Positions 42,144 through 50,564 of a stretch of 64,000 bases of DNA are shown here, piece after piece. The stretch's first letter is position 1. Each line of letters starts with the position of its first letter. The stretch is taken from positions 98,796 through 162,795 of the forward strand of contig NZ_FNBE01000018.1 in NCBI RefSeq assembly GCF_900102195.1, written 5' to 3'. The notes below the pieces were generated by a model. It had not been told where the DNA came from. It searched no databases and saw only the letters and a program-made list of their open reading frames with translations. The translations under genes were made by a program, and so were the position numbers. This stretch comes from Pseudonocardia oroxyli. Lineage in GTDB: Bacteria; Actinomycetota; Actinomycetes; Mycobacteriales; Pseudonocardiaceae.

Positions 42144-42572
42144 GGCGTCGAGGCGGGAGGTGGCGCCGAGCTTGGCGGTGGCGGCTTTCAGGTACCCCTT
42201 CACGGTGTGCACGCGCAGCCCGAGCAGCGCGCCGTAGAGCACCCCGACCGGTCGCCGTCCGACGATCACCGGCGCGGCCGCGATGGACCGTAGGCCCTCC
42301 GCCTTGATCAACGCCTTGTACCGGCTGGTGGTGAACGGGGTGTCGAAGTGGTCGTCCGCCACGAGGAGTCGGCGCAGTTCGGCGGCCTTGCCGCCCAGCC
42401 CCTTCCCCGGCTCGAGCACCACCCCGGCGAGCGCGCCCACGGTCTGGCCCTCGAACAGCTCCAGCCCCACGGCACCGGACGCGGCCACCGGGCCGCCGAA
42501 GGCGAGCGACACCCCGCTCGCCGCCCGGACGCGGGCGAGAGTGCGCCGCATCCGTGCGTCCAGGTCGCGCAT
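42144..42572 (-). pseudogene. Decayed GAF-LuxR-type regulator
   Basis: ATG 42572 has an excellent GAGGAGGGG site. The first about 105 codons match a GAF domain regulator (LELFEGQTVGALAGVVLEPGKGLGGKAAELRRLL, TSRYKALIKAEGLRSIAAAPVIVGRRPVGVLYGA). The frame then jumps directly to the second half of a LuxR helix-turn-helix (LGLRVHTVKGYLKAATAKLGATSRLDALA), so the end of the GAF domain, the linker and the first recognition helices are missing. The frame does not stop at the natural end but runs antisense into mutT1. I infer an in-frame internal deletion plus loss of the end. It would have controlled the divergent acyl-CoA synthetase gene. Confidence 0.7.
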
Positions 42573-42652
42573 CGACCCCTCCTCGGGGGGTGTTCCGCGA
42601 CGGCTCCGTCGCGCACCCTGTCGGCAGTCATCGTCGCCGCGGAAGGACCCCC

Positions 42653-44204
42653 ATGACCGTCCAGGAACTCGTGCGCACCTACGGCGCCCCCGACGCGAAC
42701 GCCCTGCACCTGCTCTGCCGCCGCCACCCGGCGGACGCGGTGGCGTTCACCGTGGTCGAGCCGGACCTCACCAGCCGCGACCTGACCTACGGCGAGCTCG
42801 ACGAGGCGTCCGGGCGGGTCGCGGCGGGGCTCGCGGCGCTCGGGGTGGGCCGCGGCGACCGTGTCGCCACGCTCATGGGCAAGTCCGCCGAGTTCGTGAT
42901 CGGCCTGCTGGCGATCTGGCGGCTCGGCGCCGTCCAGGTCCCGCTGTTCACCGCGTTCGCGCCGCCCGCGATCGCGCTGCGCATCACCGGGAACGGCACC
43001 AAGGTCGTGCTGGTCGACGAGTCGCAGCAGCCGAAGCTGGACGAGATCGACACCGACGCGCGGATCATCCCGACCGGCGCGCTCGCCGACCTGGACGGCG
43101 ACGCTCCCGAGCCGGTGGCCGTCGGCGGCGACGGCGTGCTGATCGAGCTCTTCACCTCGGGCACCACCGGCACGCCCAAGGGGGTGCCGGTGCCCCTGCG
43201 CGCGCTGGCCGGGCTGCACTCCTACCAGGAGCTCGCCCTCGACCACACCGACGAGGACGTCTTCTGGAACGCCGCCGACCCCGGCTGGGCGTACGGGCTG
43301 TACTACGCGATCACCGCGCCGATGGCGACCGGCCGCCGCAGCCTGCTCCTGCACGCGGGCTTCTCCCCCGCGCTGACCTGGCAGGTCCTCGCCGAGTTCG
43401 GCGTCACGAACTTCGCCGCGGGCCCCACGGTCTACCGCGCCCTGCGCAGCGACCCCGCCCCGACGCCCGCGGGGCTGCGGCTGCGGCACTGCTCCTCGGC
43501 GGGCGAGCCGCTCACCCCCGAGGTCGTCGAGTGGGCCGAGAAGGAGCTCGGCCTGCCGGTGCGCGACCACTACGGGCAGACCGAGACGGGGATGACCGTG
43601 GCGAACGCCTGGCACCCGGATCTGCTGGCCGACATCAAGACCGGCTCGATGGGACGTCCGCTGCCCGGCTGGTCGGTGACCGTCCTGCGGTCCGACGTGG
43701 ACGAACCCGCACCGGTCGGCGAGCTCGGCCGGGTCGCGGTCGACGTGCCGAACAGCCCGTACATGGCGTTCACCGGCTACCGGGACGCCGCGGAGCGCAC
43801 GGCGGAGCGCTTCAGCGCGGACGGTCGCTGGTACCTGACCGGAGACGTCGCCACCGTCGACGCCGACGGCTACCTCACCTTCGGATCGCGGGACGACGAC
43901 GTCATCCTCATGGCGGGCTACCGGATCGGCCCGTTCGAGGTGGAGAGCGCACTGCTCAGCCACCCGGCCGTGCTCGAGGCCGCCGTCGTCGGAGAGCCGG
44001 ACGAGCTGCGCGGCGAGGTCGTCGTGGCGCACGTGGTGACCGCGCCGGGCACGACCCACCGACGACGCCCTCGTCGCCGCCCTGCAGCAGGCGGTCAAGT
44101 CGAAGCTCGCCGCCCACGTCTATCCGCGGCGGATCCACTTCGTGTCGGAGCTCCCGAAGACCCCCAGCGGGAAGATCCAGCGCTTCCACCTGCGCCGGAC
44201 CTGA
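42653..44204 (+). pseudogene. AMP-forming acyl-CoA synthetase with C-terminal frameshift
   Basis: ATG 42653 with GGAAGGA. The first about 467 codons read cleanly: LFTSGTTGTPKGVPV (phosphate loop, about 165-180), NAADPGWAYGLYYAI, HYGQTETGM, GRWYLTGDVATVD, and SRDDDVILMAGYRIGPFEVE. Near 44055-44065 the frame is lost. The true C-terminus, with LVAALQQAVKSKLAAHVYPRR and the catalytic lysine in TPSGKIQRFHLRRT, continues one frame over and stops at 44204. The offset equals one extra base or two missing. In the unshifted frame the protein would run as Arg/Pro-rich nonsense into hupB antisense. It is either inactivated or a sequencing error. The adjoining regulator is also broken. Confidence 0.8.
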
Positions 44205-44221
44205 CCCTTCGGAGGGGAGCG

Positions 44222-44842
44222 CTACTTCTTCTTGGCCGCCTTCTTGGGGGCGGCGGCCTTCTTCGCCGTGCTCTTCTTGGCGGCGGGCTTCTCCGCGGCC
44301 GCGGTCTTCGTCGCGGTCTTGGGCGCGGCCTTGGTCGCGGTGGTCTTGGCGGCCGTCGTCTTGGCGGCGGGGGTCTTGGCCGCCGCGGTCTTGGCGGGCG
44401 CCTTCTTCGCCGGCGCCTTCTTGGCGGGCGCGGCGGGGGTGTCCTCGGAGAAGGTGCTCGTGGCACGCGCGGCGCGCGTGGCCGGGCGGGCAGCCGTGGT
44501 GCGCGAGGTGGTAGTGCGCGAGGTGGTGGACCGGCGGGCGGGCGCCTTCGCCGCGGTCGCGGCCGTGGCCCCGCCGCTGACGGTCGACTTGAACGCCGTG
44601 CCGGGCCGGAAGGCCGGGACCGTGGTCGCCGGGACCGGGACCGTCTCACCGGTGCGCGGGTTGCGCGCGACGCGCGCGGCGCGCGCCCTGGCCTCGAACA
44701 CGCCGAAGCCGGTGAGGGTCACCGAGCCGCCGGAACCGACCGTCTCGGTGATGATGTCGAGCACGCCGTCCACTGCGGACGCCGCGGTCCGCTTGTCGCC
44801 GAGCTTCTCCGCCAGGGCCTCTACCAGCTGCGTCTTGTTCAT
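44222..44842 (-). CDS. hupB: HU-like nucleoid protein with long basic tail
   Basis: The protein has 206 residues. Residues 1-90 are a full HU domain: MNKTQLVEALAEKLGDKRTA, VTLTGFGVFEARARAARVARNPRTGE and VPAFRPGTAFK. Residues about 95-206 form an Ala/Lys/Thr/Pro-rich tail of KKAPAK and AAKT repeats, like mycobacterial HupB/Hlp and unlike E. coli HU. It coats and compacts DNA; the tail adds nonspecific DNA contact. ATG 44842 is chosen to match the family N-terminus. The pairing with leuDC downstream on the same strand matches the mycobacterial order. Confidence 0.95.
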   Translation of the reverse strand: MNKTQLVEALAEKLGDKRTAASAVDGVLDIITETVGSGGSVTLTGFGVFEARARAARVARNPRTGETVPVPATTVPAFRPGTAFKSTVSGGATAATAAKAPARRSTTSRTTTSRTTAARPATRAARATSTFSEDTPAAPAKKAPAKKAPAKTAAAKTPAAKTTAAKTTATKAAPKTATKTAAAEKPAAKKSTAKKAAAPKKAAKKK

Positions 44843-44904
44843 GGCCCCGCACCGTAGAGGCTCCGGACCCGTTGCGCCAGGACGAACTCCTTGCGGCACA
44901 ACGA

Positions 44905-44940
44905 CAAACGCCGCCCGCTCGGCTGAACGGACGGCGTTTG
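44905..44940 (-). terminator. leuD terminator hairpin
   Basis: CAAACGCCG (44905-44913) pairs with CGGCGTTTG (44932-44940); after one mismatch CCG (44915-44917) pairs with CGG (44928-44930). The 10-base loop and the A/T-containing stem ends give a stable stem 18 bases beyond the leuD stop, just upstream of hupB. Confidence 0.65.
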
Positions 44941-44957
44941 CCCTGGTCAGGGCGCAT

Positions 44958-45545
44958 TCAGACGGTCACCGGCTTGTGTGCGGGCCGCTGCGACTCGAAG
45001 GCCGTGATGGCCTCCTCGTGGCGCAGGGTGAGCCCGATGTCGTCCAGGCCCTCCAGCAACCGCCAGCGGATGTAGTCGTCGATCTCGAACGGGACGGTGA
45101 TGTCCTTGGCCTGCACGGTCTTCTCGCGCAGGTCCACGGTCACCTCGGTGCCGGGCTCGTTCTCCAGCAGCTTCCAGAGCAGCTCGACGTCCGGCTGTGC
45201 GACCTGCGCCGCCACTAGACCCGCCTTGGCGCTGTTGCCGCGGAAGATGTCCGCGAACCGCGCGGACACCACGACGCGGAACCCGTAGTCCATCAACGCC
45301 CACACCGCGTGCTCGCGAGACGAGCCGGTGCCGAAGTCCGGGCCCGCCACCAGCACCGAGCCCCGGGTGAAGGGCTCCTGGTTGAGGATGAACGACGAGT
45401 CCTGGCGCCAGGCCGAGAACAGCCCGTCCTCGAACCCGGTGCGGGTCACCCGCTTCAGGAAGACGGCGGGGATGATCTGGTCGGTGTCCACGTTGGACCG
45501 GCGCAGCGGCACGCCGATCCCGGTGTGGCTCGAGAACTTCTCCAT
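44958..45545 (-). CDS. leuD: 3-isopropylmalate dehydratase small subunit
   Basis: The protein has 195 residues. FSSHTGIGVPLRRSNVDTDQIIP, GPDFGTGSSREHAVWAL and the RFADIFRGNSAKAGL loop are diagnostic. With LeuC it isomerises 2- to 3-isopropylmalate in leucine synthesis. ATG 45545 shares its first base with the end of the leuC stop codon (TGATG), so the two subunits are translated together. Confidence 0.96.
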   Translation of the reverse strand: MEKFSSHTGIGVPLRRSNVDTDQIIPAVFLKRVTRTGFEDGLFSAWRQDSSFILNQEPFTRGSVLVAGPDFGTGSSREHAVWALMDYGFRVVVSARFADIFRGNSAKAGLVAAQVAQPDVELLWKLLENEPGTEVTVDLREKTVQAKDITVPFEIDDYIRWRLLEGLDDIGLTLRHEEAITAFESQRPAHKPVTV

Positions 45546-46957
45546 CAGACCAGGTCCTCCGGGCTGCTCAGGGTGCCGCGCACCGCGGTCGCGGCGGCGA
45601 CCAGCGGGGACACCAGGTGGGTGCGGCCGCCCTTGCCCTGGCGGCCCTCGAAGTTGCGGTTGGAGGTGGACGCGCTGCGCTCACCGGGCGCAAGCTGGTC
45701 CGGGTTCATGCCCAGACACATCGAACAGCCCGCGGAACGCCACTCGGCCCCGGCGTCGGTGAAGACCTTGTCCAGGCCCTCCTCCTCGGCCTGGAAGCGC
45801 ACCCGCATCGAGCCGGGGACGACCAGCATGCGCACGCCGTCGGCCACCTTGCGCCCGTTCAGCACCTCCGCCGTGGCCCGCAGGTCCTCGATGCGACCGT
45901 TGGTGCACGAGCCCACGAACACGGTGTCGACCTTGACCGACCGCAGCGGCTGACCGGCCTCCAGCCCCATGTACGCCAACGCGTTCTCGGCCGCGACGCG
46001 CTCGTTCTCGTCCACGATGGCCTCGGGATCGGGCACGTTCTCGCCCAGCGGCAGGCCCTGGCCGGGGTTGGTGCCCCAGGTGACGAAGGGGGTCAACGCG
46101 TCCCCGTCGACGTCCACCTCGGCGTCGAACACCGCCTCGTCGTCCGTGCGCAGCTCGCGCCAGGCCTCGACCGCCTCGTCCCACTGCGCGCCCTGCGGGG
46201 CGTGGTCGCGGCCCTTCAGGTAGGCGAACGTGGTCTCGTCCGGCGCGATCATGCCCGCGCGGGCGCCCGCCTCGATGGACATGTTGCAGATCGTCATCCG
46301 CGCCTCCATCGAGAGGTTCTCGATGACGTTGCCGCGGTACTCGAGCACGTAGCCCTGCCCGCCGCCGGTGCCGATCTGCGCGATGATCGCGAGGACGACG
46401 TCCTTGCTCGTGACGCCCGGCCGCAGCCGCCCGTCCTTGCTGGTGACGTTGATCGCCATGGTCTTGAACCGCTTGAGCGGCAACGTCTGCGTGGCGAGCA
46501 CGTGCTCCACCTCGGACGTCCCGATGCCGAACGCCATGGCGCCGAACGCCCCGTGCGTGGAGGTGTGCGAGTCGCCGCAGACGACCGTGGTGCCCGGCTG
46601 GGTCAGCCCCAGCTGCGGCCCGACGACGTGGACGATGCCCTGCTCGGCGTGGTTCATCGGGTACAGCCGCACCCCGAACTCCGCGCAGTTCTTGCGCAGC
46701 GTCTCCACCTGCGTGCGCGAGACGGGGTCGGCGATCGGGGCCAGCACGTCGAGCGTGGGGACGTTGTGGTCCTCGGTGGCGAGGGTGAGGTCCGGGCGGC
46801 GGACGGGGCGACCGGCGAGCCGGAGCCCGTCGAACGCCTGCGGGCTGGTCACCTCGTGGACGAGGTGCAGGTCGATGTAGAGCAGGTCGGGCTCCTGCCC
46901 CTCGCCCTTGCGGACCAGGTGCTGGTCCCAGACCTTCTCGGCCAGCGTGCGTGCCAC
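45545..46957 (-). CDS. leuC: 3-isopropylmalate dehydratase large subunit
   Basis: The protein has 470 residues of aconitase type. VCGDSHTSTHGAFGAMAFGIGTSEVEHVLATQTL, FVGSCTNGRIEDLRA and CSMCLGMNPD provide the cluster cysteines and substrate loops. GTG 46957 has AAGGAGG upstream. It is divergent from the IclR-family gene at 47032, whose homologues (NdgR in Streptomyces, LtbR in corynebacteria) control leuCD. Confidence 0.96.
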   Translation of the reverse strand: MARTLAEKVWDQHLVRKGEGQEPDLLYIDLHLVHEVTSPQAFDGLRLAGRPVRRPDLTLATEDHNVPTLDVLAPIADPVSRTQVETLRKNCAEFGVRLYPMNHAEQGIVHVVGPQLGLTQPGTTVVCGDSHTSTHGAFGAMAFGIGTSEVEHVLATQTLPLKRFKTMAINVTSKDGRLRPGVTSKDVVLAIIAQIGTGGGQGYVLEYRGNVIENLSMEARMTICNMSIEAGARAGMIAPDETTFAYLKGRDHAPQGAQWDEAVEAWRELRTDDEAVFDAEVDVDGDALTPFVTWGTNPGQGLPLGENVPDPEAIVDENERVAAENALAYMGLEAGQPLRSVKVDTVFVGSCTNGRIEDLRATAEVLNGRKVADGVRMLVVPGSMRVRFQAEEEGLDKVFTDAGAEWRSAGCSMCLGMNPDQLAPGERSASTSNRNFEGRQGKGGRTHLVSPLVAAATAVRGTLSSPEDLV

Positions 46958-47007
46958 CGCTGCCGCCTCCTTCGTGTGAGCTGCGCGTCTCGGTGGTGGT
47001 TTCCCAG

Positions 47008-47026
47008 GATATGGGACTAAGATATC
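47008..47026. promoter_or_regulatory. GATAT-N9-ATATC dyad overlapping a candidate -10 for ndgR
   Basis: GATAT (47008-47012) and ATATC (47022-47026) form a perfect 5-bp inverted repeat in the 74-base leuC/ndgR gap. The hexamer TAAGAT (47018-47023) lies inside it and is followed by 8 bases and then GTG 47032, the spacing expected of a -10 for a leaderless transcript. An IclR-type regulator bound here would sit on its own promoter and near that of leuC. Confidence 0.5.
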
Positions 47027-47031
47027 GAGAC

Positions 47032-47733
47032 GTGAGACAGTCTAGCGGCATCGGCGTACTCGACAAGGCCGTGGGTGTATTGCGCGCGGCGGCGGACGAG
47101 CCCATGGGGCTCTCCGAGCTGTGCGAGGCCACGGGCCTGCCGCGCGCCACGGCGCACCGCCTCGCCGTCGGGCTGGAGGTGCACGGTCTGCTCGCCAGGG
47201 GGTCCGACGGCCGGTGGCGGCCCGGGCCCACGCTCGCCGAGCTGGCGGGCGGGCACGCGGACCCGCTGCTGGAGGCCGCGAGCGCGGTGCTGCCGCGGTT
47301 GCGCGACATCACCGGCGAGAGCGTGCAGCTCTACCGGAGAGACGGCATGCACCGGGTCTGCATCGCCACCGCGGAACCCGCGGCGGGGCTGCGGGACACC
47401 GTGCCCGTCGGCACGCGGCTGCCGATGACCGCGGGCTCCGGCGCGAAGGTGCTGGCCGCCTGGGCCGACCCGGCCACGCAGCGGGCGGTGCTGGGCGCGG
47501 CGTCGTTCACCGACCGCGTACTGGTCGACGTCCGGCGGCGCGGCTGGGCGCAGAGCGTCGCCGAGCGGGAGTCGGGGGTGTCGAGCGTGTCGGCGCCGGT
47601 GCGGGACGCGCAGGGCCAGGTCGTGGCCGCGGTCTCGGTGAGCGGGCCGGTCGACCGGATCGGCCGCCGACCGGGCGTCCGCTGGGCCGCGGACCTGCTC
47701 GCCGCGGCGGAGGCGCTGCAGCACCGGCTCTGA
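47032..47733 (+). CDS. ndgR: IclR-family regulator of leucine/amino-acid genes (NdgR type)
   Basis: The protein has 233 residues. SSGIGVLDKAVGVLRAAADEPMGLSELCEATGLPRATAHRLAVGLEVHGLL is the IclR helix-turn-helix and matches the NdgR N-terminus, which fixes the start at GTG 47032. The effector domain follows (SVQLYRRDGMHRVCIATAEP, MTAGSGAKVLAAWAD, GVSSVSAPVRDAQGQVVAAVSVSGP). A longer start at ATG 47011 would lie inside the promoter dyad. In Streptomyces and corynebacteria orthologues divergent from leuCD bind this intergenic region. Confidence 0.92.
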   Translation: MRQSSGIGVLDKAVGVLRAAADEPMGLSELCEATGLPRATAHRLAVGLEVHGLLARGSDGRWRPGPTLAELAGGHADPLLEAASAVLPRLRDITGESVQLYRRDGMHRVCIATAEPAAGLRDTVPVGTRLPMTAGSGAKVLAAWADPATQRAVLGAASFTDRVLVDVRRRGWAQSVAERESGVSSVSAPVRDAQGQVVAAVSVSGPVDRIGRRPGVRWAADLLAAAEALQHRL

Positions 47734-47898
47734 CTCCGGTCCGACGCCGAGCCCCACCTCTCACCGCTCGTGCGGCCACGCCCGTCGCACGAGGTCCGGG
47801 TCACCCGTCCCGATGGCTAACGTGGCGGGCACTCGGGTCGATGGACCCGACGTACCAGGCGCCCCGCTCCCCCGCTCCCCGGCGCCGCGTCAGAAACG

Positions 47899-49221
47899 GT
47901 GAGGATGACTCCCTACCTGCTCGGTGTCGTCGTGGGCACCTCGCGGACCTCGGCCGCCCTCGGCCGCGCCGGCAGGCCCCCCGAGGTCCTGTCGCCCGGC
48001 GCGCTGGTCGCCGACCGGCCCGAGGCGGTCGCGGCCGTCGTCCGGCACGTGGCGGACGAGACGGCCGCGCGCGAGGGCCGCGAGGCCGAGCGGATCGTCG
48101 TCGCCCACCCGGCGGCCTGGCGCGAGGCCGAGCGCGAGATCGTCGCCGCGGGCCTGCTGGACGCGGGTGTCGCCGCGGCCCTGGTGACCCTGCCGCAGGC
48201 CGCCGCCGTGGCCTACGCCGCCGACGAGCGGCTCCACCCGGGCGCGCTCGTCGCCGTCTGCCACGCGGACACCGGGCCGGTCGAGGCCGCCGTCCTGCAG
48301 CGGGACGCCAGCGGCTTCTCGCTGCTCGGCCTCCACGAGTCCGCGGACGGCGTGGACGCGGTGCGGCGCGCCGCCGAGGCCGCGGGCGTGGCCGCCGAGG
48401 CGCTCACCGCCGTGGTGGTGGTCGGCGGAGCCGGGCGGCTCATCCCACGACTGTCGGACGAGCTGGGGCGGCCCGCGGTCGCCCTGGCCGAACACGCCGT
48501 GGCCGAGGGTGCCCTCGGCGCGATCCCGGGGAACGGAGAGATGGTGCAGCAGAGCGGAGAGTTCACGACCCCGCCGACGGGCACCGGCCGGTGGCCGGGC
48601 GCACCGACGGCGTACGTGCAGGCCGAGGTGCCCACGCAGTACGACCCCTACGCGGACCCGTCCTACGGGCACTACGCCGCGGGGCCCGACCCGGAGGCCC
48701 GCACCGAGGCCCTGCCCATGGACGAGCAGGCCACCCGCTTCGCCCCGGCGCCCGAGCCGTCCGGCGGGCTGTTCGACTCCTACGCCGAGTACGACACCGA
48801 CCGGCCCCGGAGCCGCTCCCCGCTGCTCGTCGTGGGCGCGGGCGGGCTCGTCGCGGCCCTGGCGGTGATCGGCGCCGTGGCCTTCTGGCCGGACGGCCCG
48901 TCGGTCGGCAGCGCCTCCAACCGCGTGGACACCAGCGCGATCGCCCCGCCCCCCACCGAGGCCCCCGTCGCCACACTGCCGCCGGTGGCGGAGGAGACGA
49001 GGGGGGCGAGCCCCTCCACTCGCCGTACGACGACGCGGGTGGTGCCCACGACGACGCCGGTCGCCCCGGTCGCCCCGGTCGTCCCGCCGCCCGTCGTCGT
49101 GGATCCCCCGGTCGTCACCACGACGACACCTCCGCCGGTTGTCACCACCACCACGACTCCTCCCGTGGTCCCGAATCCGGACCCACCCGCCGAGGAGAAC
49201 CAGATTCGGCCGCAGAGGTAG
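47899..49221 (+). CDS. Hsp70-like membrane protein with extracytoplasmic Thr/Pro-rich tail
   Basis: The protein has 440 residues. Residues 1-210 follow the order of an Hsp70/actin ATPase N-lobe but are degenerate: VVVGTSRTSAALGR replaces the phosphate-1 loop DLGTTNS, ADTGPVEAAVLQ the phosphate-2 loop, and VVVGGAGRLIPRLSDELG keeps the adenosine motif. A proline-rich linker, one helix (about 313-335) and a low-complexity Thr/Val/Pro tail rich in TTTPP follow, presumably outside the membrane. ATP hydrolysis is doubtful. Similar Hsp70-TM proteins in actinobacteria are linked to cell-envelope sensing, but the role here is unknown. GTG 47899 or ATG 47905 may start it. Confidence 0.78.
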   Translation: MRMTPYLLGVVVGTSRTSAALGRAGRPPEVLSPGALVADRPEAVAAVVRHVADETAAREGREAERIVVAHPAAWREAEREIVAAGLLDAGVAAALVTLPQAAAVAYAADERLHPGALVAVCHADTGPVEAAVLQRDASGFSLLGLHESADGVDAVRRAAEAAGVAAEALTAVVVVGGAGRLIPRLSDELGRPAVALAEHAVAEGALGAIPGNGEMVQQSGEFTTPPTGTGRWPGAPTAYVQAEVPTQYDPYADPSYGHYAAGPDPEARTEALPMDEQATRFAPAPEPSGGLFDSYAEYDTDRPRSRSPLLVVGAGGLVAALAVIGAVAFWPDGPSVGSASNRVDTSAIAPPPTEAPVATLPPVAEETRGASPSTRRTTTRVVPTTTPVAPVAPVVPPPVVVDPPVVTTTTPPPVVTTTTTPPVVPNPDPPAEENQIRPQR

Positions 49222-49226
49222 GGCTT

Positions 49227-49243
49227 GCGGGCGCGCCGCCCGC
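49227..49243. terminator. Hairpin between convergent genes
   Basis: GCGGGC (49227-49232) pairs with GCCCGC (49238-49243) around a 5-base loop in the 29-base gap between the Hsp70-like gene and the convergent HAD gene. Short but GC-only and in the expected place for a two-way terminator. Confidence 0.45.
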
Positions 49244-49250
49244 TGACCGA

Positions 49251-50036
49251 CTAGAGGAACCGCTCCAACACCTGTGCCAGCCCGTCCTCCCACACCGGCG
49301 CGGTGACCTCGTCCGCGTCCGCCTTGACGGTGCCGGGGGCCTGCCCCATGGCGACGCCCGTGCCCGCCCACCGGAGCATGGCGCGGTCGTTGTCGCCGTC
49401 CCCGACGGCGAGGACGTCCTCCCGGGCCACGCCGTGTTCCGCCGCGACCGCGGCCAGCGCCGACGCCTTGCTCACCCCGGTCGGCACCATCGTCACCCAG
49501 GGCATCTCGTGGTCCAGGGTGTACTCCGCCCCGGGCACCACGACTCCCCGCATGCCCGCCGCGACGTCGGCGGGTGTGTGGCCGGGCCAGTAGGCGATCA
49601 CCTTCGGCGTGGGGGTGCCCAGGAGCTCCGCCTCGGGCACGACGCGCACCCGGCCCGCGAGGATCCCGTCCGGGAAGGGGGCGCTGATCCGTTGTCCCAC
49701 ACCGGTCTCCTCGCAGCCGAAGACGGCGCCGGGCAGCGCCGATCCGACCGTGGCGACCATCGGCGCCGGGTCCATCGCGGCGCTGCGCAGCACCGCCCGC
49801 GAGGCCGTGTCCAGCACGACCGCCCCGTTCGAGCAGACCGTGAACCCGCTCGTCAGGCCGAGGCTCTCCAAGACGTGGTCCACACCAAGCACCGTCCGCC
49901 CGGTGCAGATCATGACCCGCGCCCGCGCGGAGACCCCGCGGACGGCGGCCAGGACGCGGGCGCTCGGGGGCCGGTGAGCGTGGACGGTGGTGCCGTCGAT
50001 GTCGAGGGCGATCAGACGCGGGGGGCGCACGTCCAC
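49251..50036 (-). CDS. HAD-superfamily phosphatase (Cof type)
   Basis: The protein has 261 residues. ALDIDGTTV is HAD motif I (nucleophile Asp), ICTGRT motif II, GVSKASALAAVAAEHGV the motif III lysine, and AVGDGDNDRAMLRWAG motif IV. A C2B cap sits between motifs II and III. Such enzymes dephosphorylate sugar phosphates or cofactors such as FMN and PLP; the substrate cannot be assigned. Confidence 0.9.
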   Translation of the reverse strand: MDVRPPRLIALDIDGTTVHAHRPPSARVLAAVRGVSARARVMICTGRTVLGVDHVLESLGLTSGFTVCSNGAVVLDTASRAVLRSAAMDPAPMVATVGSALPGAVFGCEETGVGQRISAPFPDGILAGRVRVVPEAELLGTPTPKVIAYWPGHTPADVAAGMRGVVVPGAEYTLDHEMPWVTMVPTGVSKASALAAVAAEHGVAREDVLAVGDGDNDRAMLRWAGTGVAMGQAPGTVKADADEVTAPVWEDGLAQVLERFL

Positions 50037-50065
50037 CGACCCTACTGCTCGGGCAGCATGAGCCC

Positions 50066-50557
50066 ATGCAGAGCACGCTCCCCCTCCGCCCGCCCGCGCA
50101 CCGCGTGGACCCGCGGGCCCGGCAGTGGTGGCGGCTGCGCGGACTGGGTGTGGCGGCCGTCGTCGCCCTGCCCCAGCTGGTGGTGGCGCTCGTGCTGGGC
50201 GGGCCGCTGTGGTTGTGGGCCACGCTGATCGCGACGGTCGTGGTCGGGGTGGGGTACGCGGCCGTCGTGCCGGAGATCCTGTTCCGGATCCACCGCTGGG
50301 AGGTCACCGACGAGGCCGTCTACACGCTGTCGGGCTGGCTGGTGCGGGAGTGGCGGATCGCGCCGATCTCCCGCGTGCAGACCGTGGACACCGAGCACGG
50401 CCCGCTGCAGCAGCTGCTGGGGTTGGCCAGCGTGACCGTGACGACGGCGTCGGCGCGGGGTCCCGTCGCCATCCGCGGCCTGGCCACGGCCGAGGCCCGC
50501 GAGCTCGCCCGCCAGCTCACCGAGACCACGCAGGCCACCCCCGGCGATGCGACGTGA
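50066..50557 (+). CDS. Membrane protein with bacterial PH domain
   Basis: The protein has 163 residues. Two helices (about 25-70) are followed by a bPH2 domain (PEILFRIHRWEVTDEAVYTLSGWLVREWRIAPISRVQTVDTEHGPLQQLLG). This is the YdbS-like partner of the larger YdbT-like protein encoded immediately downstream; the pair occurs widely in Gram-positive bacteria and has been linked to envelope stress resistance. It runs divergently from the HAD gene with 29 bases between the starts. Confidence 0.88.
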   Translation: MQSTLPLRPPAHRVDPRARQWWRLRGLGVAAVVALPQLVVALVLGGPLWLWATLIATVVVGVGYAAVVPEILFRIHRWEVTDEAVYTLSGWLVREWRIAPISRVQTVDTEHGPLQQLLGLASVTVTTASARGPVAIRGLATAEARELARQLTETTQATPGDAT

Positions 50558-50564
50558 AGGCCCG

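Noticed and set aside
44222..44649. Arg/Pro-rich frames opposite the hupB tail
   Set aside because: They are complements of the Lys/Ala repeats of HupB and lack any start signal or family similarity.
44981..45545. Riboswitch or T-box controlling leuCD
   Set aside because: The leuC leader is only about 74 bases long to the divergent gene and shows no T-box or other recognised structure.
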